Shown here: positions 43,707 to 55,200 of the stretch, piece by piece
Numbering within the stretch: position 1 is the stretch's first letter
Layout of the letters: the number at the start of each line of letters is the position of its first letter
Assembly: GCA_016926625.1 (NCBI GenBank)
Contig: JAFGOE010000100.1
Span: 1-64,000, forward strand
Source of the DNA: Candidatus Zhuqueibacterota bacterium
Lineage (GTDB): Bacteria; Zhuqueibacterota; Zhuqueibacteria; Thermofontimicrobiales; Thiofontviventaceae
Direction: 5' to 3'
DNA length: 64,000 bases
Translations under genes and position numbers: made by a program
Notes under the pieces: model-generated
Told to the model about the DNA's origin: nothing
The model's input: the letters and a program-made list of their open reading frames with translations, nothing else
Databases searched by the model: none

Positions 43707-45876
43707 TTCGGATAAACCACTCGATGCTTAGAAGCAGGATGATCATCATCAATAGAGCCGTTTTATTCCAGATCTCAAATTGACTTGATTTTGCGACTTC
43801 GCGCGGTTGAAGCGTCAACAGTGAGTCTAATTTATCTGTGTCCTGTGGAGTTAAATATTGTCCGTTCGTCGTAAAGGCGATCTGCTGGAGCAGCAATTCG
43901 TTCAAATTGGTCTTCTGAAATTCAAGGTTATAATCTTCTACAGAGAATTTTCCGCTGTCGCTGCCCAGCGCATTGTTCTTTAATAAGGCTGTGCCGATAT
44001 ATCGATAGTCGCCACCCGTTACCAGACGGTATTCTCCCTGATATTTACCTGTTCCTGTAGGAGTTAAATAGATTTTATTGTTGAGGTTATCCCCACTAAT
44101 TGTGATCTGCAGATTCGCATCGTCAATCGGGGTGTAGTTTTTATCGTAGACTTCGGCGTTGAAGTAAATCGTCTCACCGCTTCTATAGATAGATTTATTA
44201 GTGGATATAGTGACCAGTTTACTGTCTTCTCTGGTCACCAACCATCGAATGCAGCGTCCCATGAAGCCATTAAACAGATCATGTCCATGATCGACGCCCT
44301 TCATCATAAAATCCCATCTCCAGAAACCCTTACCTAACAATGCCATAACCTTTGTCTGATTGATAGTTTGCGTCATTATCACGGGCGTATCATGATGTCC
44401 CGTTCCAAAATCTGCCATGTTATGACGTGCAATCAGGTAAGTGCGGCTGTTCGGTTGCGCGATCACCTCGTTAAAGGGATAGTATATCGGAGGGAGATCC
44501 TGCCATTCGTCTATGGATCCAATTTCTTCATCGGAATCGATCAGTAGTGGGTCCATCATCCCTTCCGCGGTTAATGCAACAGATATGAGTTGTTCATTTC
44601 GCGTGTAGGATTTGATTCTGAAGGGCAGGTAATTCGCGATATCTCCGAGTACGGCGCTATCGAAATGGTTCCCGGCGATGACGAACAATGGTTTTTGTTC
44701 ATTCTTGATGAGTTGAGTGATCGTATCGATCAGCGAGGATGGTGCTCTTGATCGGGGGTAATCGACAAAAATGAAACAATCAAATTTAGCGATATGGTCG
44801 CGGGAGAGATCGACATCATGCGGATAAAATTCTGCTTCTGTCTTCAGTACGAGTGAGTTCACGTTTATATTCGGGTCAGACGATAAAATTCGCTGAATAA
44901 AGGAGTGATCATAGCCGGGTGCACCCGATATGAGCAAAACGTTCAGCTTGTCCTTCAATACATTCACATAGAAGTTACGAACGTTGTTCTTATAGGTCAG
45001 CTCATCGGGTAATTCAGTAATTTTCAAGGTATACTTTTGTTCACCAGCTGTTTCGGGTTTGTAGGTTAAAGTGACCGTTTGCTCGAGGGAGGATGATCGG
45101 GTGTTTACATTTTTGGAAGTAAGGATAGTGTCTCCACTCAAGAGATGCAGTTGTATCTGCTGAGCATCGAAACCAATCGATCTGAAGTTGATATCCACGG
45201 GGACTTCGTTGTTGGCGTAGGTGATGTTATTGGTAATGACGTTGGTGATCAAAATATCACGTTTTTCTTTCACATCTCCTATTCCGATGGTGTGGACGGG
45301 TATGGGGTATGCTTCCAATGAATGCAGCGGGTTGATACCCAGGTTATGATTTCCATCACTTAAAAGGACAATGCTACGAATGTAAAGTTCATCGATTTTA
45401 GAGGCCATCTTTTCCAAAGCATTTTGAACATCGGTACCATCGTCAGAGAAATTTAATGAATCGATGTCTTCAAGCTTGATCTCGGTCAACGCATCGGCGA
45501 AACGGTAAACATGCTGTCGATTACCATGATCACGATTGATACTCGTCACATGCGAAACGATTTGTTTTTCGATCTCAGAGCGGAGCACACCCTGATCGTC
45601 CTCCAGGCTCATGCTCGATGAATTATCTATCAGAATCGCCACACCCGGGGTCTGATGAAACATCCATGAGATATTTAGCAAAGGTTCGAAAAGCAAAAAG
45701 ATTATAAGGATCAATGTGATCGTACGCAGCGTGACAAGAAGCCAGCGCAACCCGTTGCTAATTTGAGGAATGGTTGTCCGGTAGATGTAGAAAGTGAAAA
45801 GCGTGAACACGATGATGGATCCGATTAAGATGAGGACATTTCCGTTCAGGCTGAGTTCGAAATTTTTAATGTTCAT
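43687..45876 (-). CDS. membrane protein with von Willebrand factor A domain
   Basis: Two N-terminal membrane segments (about 12-30 and 43-66) precede a VWA domain (from about 78) with MIDAS motif 'IDNSSSMS'. The middle part is beta-rich with Ig-like stretches, and a last transmembrane helix lies near residue 710. VWA proteins of this type occur in AAA/VWA membrane modules; here no MoxR ATPase is nearby. ATG at 45876. Convergent with the GWxTD gene, sharing a terminator that overlaps its own stop codon, so the C-terminal 'RKRKGML' is encoded inside that terminator. Confidence 0.75.
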   Translation of the reverse strand: MNIKNFELSLNGNVLILIGSIIVFTLFTFYIYRTTIPQISNGLRWLLVTLRTITLILIIFLLFEPLLNISWMFHQTPGVAILIDNSSSMSLEDDQGVLRSEIEKQIVSHVTSINRDHGNRQHVYRFADALTEIKLEDIDSLNFSDDGTDVQNALEKMASKIDELYIRSIVLLSDGNHNLGINPLHSLEAYPIPVHTIGIGDVKEKRDILITNVITNNITYANNEVPVDINFRSIGFDAQQIQLHLLSGDTILTSKNVNTRSSSLEQTVTLTYKPETAGEQKYTLKITELPDELTYKNNVRNFYVNVLKDKLNVLLISGAPGYDHSFIQRILSSDPNINVNSLVLKTEAEFYPHDVDLSRDHIAKFDCFIFVDYPRSRAPSSLIDTITQLIKNEQKPLFVIAGNHFDSAVLGDIANYLPFRIKSYTRNEQLISVALTAEGMMDPLLIDSDEEIGSIDEWQDLPPIYYPFNEVIAQPNSRTYLIARHNMADFGTGHHDTPVIMTQTINQTKVMALLGKGFWRWDFMMKGVDHGHDLFNGFMGRCIRWLVTREDSKLVTISTNKSIYRSGETIYFNAEVYDKNYTPIDDANLQITISGDNLNNKIYLTPTGTGKYQGEYRLVTGGDYRYIGTALLKNNALGSDSGKFSVEDYNLEFQKTNLNELLLQQIAFTTNGQYLTPQDTDKLDSLLTLQPREVAKSSQFEIWNKTALLMMIILLLSIEWFIRKRKGML

Positions 45877-46216
45877 GTCAAATGTTCATGGTGTTTAGAT
45901 GTGCATTTATTTTAAAAAAGGGCTAATTAATATTCACTACATAAGCGCACAATTAGTTTCATTGCCAGTACAGGATGATCAAAATTGTAATTGACTGCAC
46001 CCCATAAGAGAGATGAAACATTTGTCTCAAACTAAGACAATTCGCGATCATCGGTCATTTTAATGTATGCTGTAAAATGAATATTTATAAATAATTATAA
46101 ATTAATATATTATAAATTAAATTGGTATAATTATTGCAAATTGAATTAATTATATATTATCATTTATTTAAACTTATTATAAATAGCATAATAACAAAAT
46201 TAATTAATTTGAGGTA
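45877..46216. other. divergent AT-rich leader region
   Basis: This 340-base gap separates the VWA gene (minus) from the giant surface-protein gene (plus). Bases 46075-46205 are extremely AT-rich with recurring ATAAATTA-type words, and TTGTCT/AGACAA (46022-46040) forms a small hairpin. A minus-strand promoter is called separately; a plus-strand TTGAAT-N18-TATTTA (46141-46170) is only a weak candidate in such AT-rich DNA. Confidence 0.45.
45924..45952 (-). promoter_or_regulatory. candidate promoter for the VWA gene
   Basis: On the minus strand TTGTGC (45952-45947), a 17-base spacer and TAATTA (45929-45924), about 48 bases before the ATG at 45876. Confidence 0.4.
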
Positions 46217-49200
46217 ATGATGAACCGCAAGAGTACTCTTATTTTGTTGGGGGCAATCGTAATTTTACTATCATCGTTCTCCGCTATCGGAGCACAGACC
46301 TATTTCAATACATGTCTCGGGCCAGGTCAGAATCCATTCATGCCGATGAATATTTACGTGGTGGAAATCATGGTGGACGGTCTATCGTTGCAAGTTGGAG
46401 ATGAAGTCGGTGTATTCACTCATGATAACAGAAACACCTGCATTGGATTCGCGGTAGTCGACGATCTGATTAGTGTTTTAAATCCATTAGAAATTAAGCC
46501 GACCACCGATGATGGAGACGCATGTGGTTTTAACGTGGGTGATTCGATAGTATTTAAGATATTGCAGGCAAATTTTTCACGATTGATTGAAGTGAAACCA
46601 GGAGAAATAGTTTTTACGGATGAAACGGGTAGCACGCCGATGGCCGGAGTCTATCGAAGTTGGGAGAGTATAGCAGCGAGAATAACAGTCGGCAGTGCTC
46701 TTCCGCCTGTGAATTACACACTGACGATGGCAATCAACACGCCGGCGGGAGGACAGGTTACTCCCACAGTCGGCCCGCATCTATATACAGCGGGGCAGAT
46801 GGTTGCTCTGAGTGCGGTTCCCAATCCCGGTTATAACTTTCTAAACTGGACCGGCAGTGTTTCCGATCCGTCGAATCCGAACACCACGGTGTTGATGGAT
46901 GCGAATAAAACGGTTACCGCCAATTTTGTGCTCGATACCCCTGCGGTAAATTTTATCTTAACGGTAGCGATCAACACGGTGGCAGGGGGACAGGTTACTC
47001 CTTCACCGGGTCCGCATGTTTATACAGAGGGACAGGTAGTCAACTTGAGTGCGGTTGCGAACGCTGGTTATCGTTTTCTCAACTGGACCGGCATTGTCGC
47101 CGATCCGTTGAATGCAAACACCACGGTGTTGATGGATGCGAATAAAACGGTCACGGCCAATTTTGTAGTTGATGCCGCACCGATCACCTACACGTTAACG
47201 ATGGCGGTCGATCCGCTGGCAGGCGGTCAGGTCAATCCCATCGCTGGTCAGCATGTTTATGCCGCGGGTCAGATTGTCGCAGTGTCCGCTAATCCGCAGG
47301 CTGGATATACATTTCAGGGTTGGACCGGTGATGTAGCCGACCCATCCAACCCAAACACCACGGTGGTGATGAACGCGAATAAAGCGATCGTTGCCAATTT
47401 TTTAATGGATGTTCCGGTTAATTATACATTGACCATCGCAACCGATCCTGCCGCAGGCGGCGTGACCAATCCGATTAAGGGTCAGCACGTCTATACGGCA
47501 GGCCAGGTGGTCGCAGTGGGTGCAGCAGCGCAGGCGGGATATTCTTTTCTGAATTGGAGCGGTGATGTAAGCGACCCATTCAACCCGAACACCACGGTGG
47601 TGATGGACGCGAACAAGTCGATCACGGCCAATTTTGTGCTGGATGTACCGATCAATACCGAGTGGAGCAACGAAATAAACGTTTCAGCAGGAACGGCACC
47701 GGATCTGGATATCGACCAATTCGGGAATCTGCACATTGTGGGATTGAACAACGGAGTGGTTTACACCCGGATGGATGCCAACGGTGTCATGCTGGAGCAG
47801 CAAACGGTTCCGGGTACCGTGGGCATCCCCAATGAATGGGCGTTTGGGGTGACCGTCGCAGCCGATCTGGATGGGAATCCGCATGTCTGCTATCGTACGG
47901 ATGCAGGGAATTTATCGTACAATATCTACTATATCAGGCGGCAGGGAGGGACATGGGGTACTCCGCTGCAAATTGCCGCGAATGTATTGCGAGGCCACAT
48001 GGTGCGCATGGATATCGATGCGGCCAATCGTGTTCATATTATTCATGGCATGTTAACCGGTGATGTTGTGGGAAAGGTGAAGTATTATCGACTCGAGAAC
48101 GGCTCTGTTGTCGATCCTCAGGATAATCTGACGTCTTACCGGGTCGATGACAGGGTAGAGATCGATGCCAGTCATCCGGATGATGTGCATCTTATCCTGG
48201 GCTGTCCGAATCCGGGTGGTGGTCCTGTCTCATACTGGAGATCGGAAAACAGTGGTGCCCAGATAAATTACGTCGGTGATATTCACTATTCCGGAGCGAA
48301 TGCCAGGAACGGCAGTCCCGATCTGTTTGTCGATGCCTCAGGCAACGTTCACATCTGTTACGGGGCAGGAACAGACACGGATCGAAACGGGATGCCGTCA
48401 GTGCGGTACAGTCGCTGGGAGAACGGAACGAAAGTGCGTGATGTGGCAGTGACCCGACAGGGCGACTGCACCGTTTGGAAACAGGATCTGGGTATCGCAT
48501 CGATCGCAGCGTCCGCAAACGGACAGGCGGTTATAGCTGCTTACACCGACACAGACGGTGGTGATTTGTATACCACGCTGTCGCAAAATAGCGGTGTCGC
48601 ATGGGATACGAGGGAATTTATCGCAGCCAACTGCGGAGGTGCCGAAGCACGAAATAAACATCTGCTGCGTGCCAAGGGAAACAGGTTTTATCTGGTTTAT
48701 CCAATCATCTCAGGCATTAAGTTGCGAATTCTCAATATGGGATCGGCCAACGATCAACTGCCTGTCGCCAATGCCGGGGGACCCTATCAAGGTGATGTCG
48801 GCATCGCGGTCACACTGGATGGAAGCGGCTCTTATGATGATCATGGGATCGTCAATTACAGTTGGGATTTTGGTGACGGAAGTACGGGGAGTGGTGAGAC
48901 AGTCAATCATGTTTATCAAACAGAGGACTTCTTCATAGCCAGGCTTACCGTGACGGATTCGTCAGGACAGACCAGCTCTGATGATGCGACGGTAATTATC
49001 GGAGACGCATTTAGCGATGAATGGAGTGATCCGATTCCAGTTTCATCAGGAGGAAATACGCCTGATTTTGATATCCACAAGCAGTCGGGCGATCTGCACG
49101 TCGTGGTGATGAAGGATGGTGTCACGTATATCCGGATGGACCGATATGGCAACAAGCTGTCTGAAGAAGTGGTGCCTGGCACACAGAATGATGTCGGTAT

Positions 49201-52200
49201 GATGTCTTTCGGTGCCTCTGTCGCAGTGGATAGTAAAGGTTATCCGCATGTCGGCTATCGTTATGCGCGAGGCAATAACTACTATGATCTTTATTACATC
49301 TATAAGACGAGTGCGGGCTGGTCGAATCCGCAAAAGCTGGGAAACAACGTGCTGCGCGGATATGTCGTACGTTTGGCGACCGATGAGCAGGACCGAATAT
49401 ATTTTTGTCACAGCTCGGTCGATAACACGACAACCAACACCGGACCTGTCCACATGTACATCATCAAAGACGGTTCGATCCTCTTGCATCAGAATAACAT
49501 CACTCAGACGCGAGGAGATGAACGTTATGAGCTCGATGTCTCGGACGAGGGGATAGTCGATCTGATCGCTGCCGATTTATCTTATCCGAGCCAGGGAGGT
49601 CCCATTTACTATTGGCGATCGAGTTCTGTCGCCGGACAGCTTAATTACAGGGGCGACTTCCATCATCCGGAAACCCTGGGTGGTGAGAACGGATCTCCCG
49701 ATGTTTTCGTCGATGATGCCGGCAATGCTCATGCATGCTATGGCTCTCATTATGACAGGACGATCAATCGATTGCCTTCGTTTCATTATCTGAGATTGGA
49801 GAATGGAACAAAGGTGAGGGATGTAAGGGTAACGGACGAAGGAGAGCTACTCACCTGGAAGTTTGGTCTCGGTATCGGTTCGATTGCAGCGTCGTCCGAT
49901 GGAAATACGGTGGTTGCTGCGTATTTGAAGACATTGGATAGCGAATTAAGAACCCGAATTTCACAGGACGGTGGTGCGACATGGAGTGGCATAACCAAGG
50001 TATCCGATGGCTGGGATACCGCGGAAATGCGCAATAAACACATCGTTCGGGCGAACGGAAATGCATTCTATCTGATCTATCCTGAGAATGGGATCAAATT
50101 GAGAATCATGGGCAATCCCCCCATGCCCGGGCCGAGCCTGGCCGTAAATCCATCAACCGTGGAATTCGGCAGTGCACTGACGGAAGCGACTGTCACTGTC
50201 AGAAATTCAGGCTCCAACGTTTTAAACTGGAATCTGGTCGAACCACTCGAGCCATGGATTACCGGCATTTTCCCGACATCGGGAGTGTTAGCTGCTGGTC
50301 AATCGGAAACGTTCACCATCTATGTTGATCGGTCGTTTTTATCGGATGGTCGTTATGAGAGCACGATTGTGATCAATTCGAATGGCGGCAATGTGAATTT
50401 ACCCGTGTATTTGCAGGTAGGCGGACCGACGGCATGGTTTATCAATTGCGGAGGTCCTGCATATACCGATGCGCAGGGTGACCTTTGGCAGGCGGATCAA
50501 CCGTATTCAGCCGGAGGATACGGTTACATCGGCGGAAGCACCTATTCGACCACTGATCCGATCAGCAACACCGATTCTGATCCGTTATACAAGACGGAGC
50601 GGTATGAGATGTCTCAATACCAATTTGATGTTCCGAACGGAGATTATGAGATTACCTTACATTTTGCTGAAATATATTATAATTATCTTGGCAAACGAGT
50701 CTTCTCTGTGACGATTGAAGGATTGTTGTTATTGGACCAACTCGATTTATACAGGGTCGCCGGACACGATGCGGCGGTCAGCTACACGTTCTCGACAAGA
50801 GATTTAGGTTTTTCGGTTACCGATAATAATCTGAATATTGGATTTACCAATATCACGGATGTCGCCAAGATCTCGGCCATTAAGGTGGAGAAGCTACCAC
50901 CGCGTGGTCCCATTCTCTCGATAACTCCTCAGGTGCTCAATTTGGGCAGAACCGTTGATGTCGATACATTCCGGGTGACCAATTCAGGCGAGGACACGTT
51001 ACGATGGTCCGTAGACGGTGGGTATGCGAGCTGGATAACATCGATTCAGCCGCAGAGTGGAAGTCTTCTGGTTGGCGATCAGACCGATGTTTATGTGACA
51101 ATCGATCGAAGCGGACTTCCGGAGGGGACCTACAATGAGACGCTTTCCATTTCGTCGAACGGTGGGACAAAGCTCGTCTCCGTGGTTGTGGAGGTGTACG
51201 TCCCCAGTCCCGTTCTCCATGTGACGCCAGCTACACTGGACTTTGGTAATTTCCTGGAACAGATGAATGGATTTGTGAAGAATATAGGCGACATGAATCT
51301 CAGTTACACGATCAATCAGACCGGTCTACCCGGCTGGATCGTTCTTATTACACCGACACAGGGTGTCGTGGCACCAGGTGATTCAGCCTCGGTGTTGTTT
51401 CAGGTGAACAGGGCTGGTTTTGCGGATGGAAGTTATGAGGTCAATGTGCCGATCAGTTCCGACGGAGGCATGGGTTCTGTTCAGATTATTATGTACAAAG
51501 GCAGCGTCACTGCCTGGCGCGTGAACTGCGGTGGCAGTGAACATCTGGATGAATTTGGGAATCAATGGAGTGCTGACCAGGCGTATGAACCGGGCGGTTT
51601 CGGTTATGTGGGTGGAAATGCATATCAGACACTAAATCCGATCGTCGGGACTGTGGATGATCCCATATATCAAACCGAACGCTATGGCATGCCTGCATAT
51701 CGTTTCGATGTGCCTAACGGCGATTATGAGGTCATTTTACATTTCGCTGAAATTTATTACAGCGCCGCCGACAAAAGATTGATCAATGTAGCACTGGAAG
51801 GCGATCCGGTGCTTACTCAGTTTGATATCTATGAAGAGGCTTCGGGTAAAAATCAGGCTCTGAAACGTACTTTCTCTACCAGGAACCTGGGTATGACCGT
51901 GACCGATAATCGTATCGATCTTGATTTTTCGGCGACCGTAGATCTGGCCAAGATTTCAGGGATTGAAGTCGTACCATTGCAACCCTTAGGCCCAGAGCTT
52001 AGTATAGCTCCAGATACTCTGGATTTTGGCAGAACGAAGGTTAACGAGACACTGATCGTATCCAATACCGGTGAGAACCCCCTCAACTGGCAGTTAACAT
52101 CAGGGCTGCCGGCCTGGCTGACATCAGTCAACCCCTCCAATGGTAATTTGAATGTCAATGGATCGCAAGCTGTCGCGGTGCAGGTGAGTCGCGATGGGTT

Positions 52201-55200
52201 GCCAGAGGGCAATTACTTTCATGTGTTGCAATTTACATCGAATGGTGGCAACGTATCGATTCCGGTGATGATGGAGGTCAGGTTACCAGGACCGGAATTG
52301 CAGGTGGATCCGTTGCTGTTAAGTTACAAGAGTTATGTTAATTCCCAGATATTAGAAATAAGCAACATTGGCGATATGCCGCTAACCTGGTCGATCCCGA
52401 ACACGCAAAGGCCGGCATGGGTTAGTCAGGTCCAACCTAATACGGGTCAACTGGCACCGCTAGGTACGGTTCAGGTTTTGATCAGTGTGAACAGGACAGG
52501 ATTAGTGAACGGAGTATATGCCGGAGTAATCCGCGTTGAATCAGACGGCGGCAATCAGGATGTACTGCTGGAATTGAATGTCGGAAATGTCGATGGCTGG
52601 CGTATCAATTGCGGTGGTCAGGATTTTATCGATAATGAAGGGAAGACTTGGTCTGCCGATCGGGCTTACAGTGCTGGTAGTTTCGGATATTTGGGAGGTC
52701 AGACGTATGCAACCACCAATCCGATTTCAGGGACGGTCAATGATCCGTTATACCAGACAGAGCGCTATGGAATGGAGGCGTATCAATTTGACGTACCCAA
52801 TGGTGATTATTCTGTTACACTTCATTTTGCGGAGATCTATTACAACTCGGTGAACCGAAGGAAGCTAAACGTGATGCTGGAAGGCAGGTTAATCGTAGAT
52901 CAACTGGATATATTTTTAGCAGCGGGACATGATGCAGCCTACTCATTGACCTTCAACACGGCGAATCTGGGGTTACCGATACAGGATAACCGTATTGATT
53001 TGGCATTTTCCTCATCGATGGACATGGCAAAAATTTCCGCAATTGAGATCGAACCGGTACTGCCTCCGGGTCCGAACGTGGTCATCGAGCCTGATACACT
53101 GTACTTTCCGCGCAGTGCTGGTCAGCAGACTCTGGTGATAACGAATTCCGGAAGTGAAGTTTTAGTCTGGCAAGTCGGGACATTAACTACGCCGTGGATA
53201 TCATCGGTTGTGCCGAACAATGGGACATTGAATTCACAGCAATCGGTCGTCGTCTTCGTCAATGTCAACCGAAATGATCTGGCGCAAGGCGATTACGCAG
53301 GGATGTTACCGATAGTCACCAATGGGGGCAACCAAAATATTCCAGTCATCATGGAAGTTCGTCTGCCGGGACCTGAACTCTCAATCAGTCCCGTCGCGCT
53401 TGACTTCGGATATTTCCGCACGAGTATGAATTTTACGATATCGAACGTTGGTGATGATACGTTGCACTGGGAAATTCCGGATTCGGCGAGAGCTGCCTGG
53501 ATTGAATCGGTAATGCCTGCAACCGGCTCTCTGATTCCGGGTGGTACACAGATAGTGAATATAGGGATAACCCGTGCGAGTCAGGCAAATGGTATTTACA
53601 CCAGTAATCTGTTCATTCGATCGGATGGTGGAAATAAATTCCTCAACTTGAGATATAACGCAGGTAATTTCAAGATAAATTGCGGTGGTGGGCAGGTTAT
53701 CGATGTCTTCGGTAAAACGTGGTTAGCGGATCAGGACTATATTAACGGAGGTTACGGATACATTGGTGGTCGAACATTCTCGACTACTGATCCGATTGCG
53801 AATACCACGCTTGATCCGATCTATCAATCTGAGCATTACGGTATGAGTGAATATAGAATCGATTGTCCTAATCAGGACTACATGATCACGTTGCATTTCG
53901 CTGAGATATTCCACACTGCAAATGATCGACGTATTATGACGGTGACGATCGAGGGACGGCAAGTATTATCCAATCTCGATATTTTCGATGAAGTAGCACA
54001 TGATGCTGCCCTGGTATATACATTTTCTACCAAAGCCCTGGGTATTCAAATATCAGATAACGTTCTCAACATCGGATTTTCCTCGACGGCCGATGCGGCA
54101 AAGATTTCGGGCATTGAAGTATCGACGGATGCTCCGATAGGGCCGCAGTTGAACGTGACACCGTCCGAATTAAATTTTGGAAATCATCTGGACGTGATGC
54201 AACTGACGGTGAAGAATAGCGGTGATTCTCTATTGTATTGGAACATCGATACGCAATCCCTCGCCGCCTGGATCACCAATTTTAGCAAGACAGAAGGATT
54301 ATTGACAGCCAATCAACAGGATATTGTGACCGTAACGGTTAATAGAACTGGTTTGGCTGATGGTGAATACTTCGATGTGCTGCATCTTCTCTCAACTGGT
54401 GGTAATCGAGATGTCATCATTAGTTTGAATGTCGGTGGTGCAATTTCCTGGCGAGTTAATTGTGGTGGATCGCTTTTTATTGATGGTCAGAGTAACCAAT
54501 GGAATGCGGATCAACCGTATGCTGGAAATGATTTTGGATATGTGGGTGGTAATATATATACGACTACAGACCCGATCAAGAACACGGAAGCGGATGTATT
54601 GTATCAATCGGAACGCTACGGAATGACAGCCTACCGATTCAACGTGCCAAACGGACACTATTTGATCAAACTTTACTTTGCGGAGATATATTGGCATGTA
54701 GCAGGTAAACGACTATTTAATGTGAAATTAGAGAACACAGCGATTCTGCGAAACTTCGATATTTACCAGCAAGTGGGCGAAGATTTTGCGTTAGTCGTTA
54801 CGATTGACTCACGAAATTATGGAATACAAATACTGGATGGAGTACTTGACCTGACATTTGAGAAAATCCTGGATGAAGCGAAACTATCGGCGATCGAGAT
54901 TACATCGGTAGCGCCGGTTGCAAATGATCAGGGTAATGCGGCTGACGCGGCCACTGAGTTGATCGTGCCGACGGAATATAAACTCTATCAAAATTATCCG
55001 AATCCATTTAACAGCTCAACGAAAGTGCTTTATGATTTACCGGAAGATGCTAAAGTACGAGTCGAACTATTTAACTTATTGGGACAGCATGTGATAACAT
55101 TGCTTGATGAGAACGTACCTGTTGGATCACACATGATCGATTGGCACGGTATCGACAAATTCGGTAATTCGGTTCCGTCAGGAGTGTATATATGTCACAT

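Noticed and set aside
48192-49500. Long antisense and out-of-frame open frames within the giant gene
   Set aside because: They follow from the composition and repeats of the long coding sequence; the main frame is uninterrupted with clear domains.
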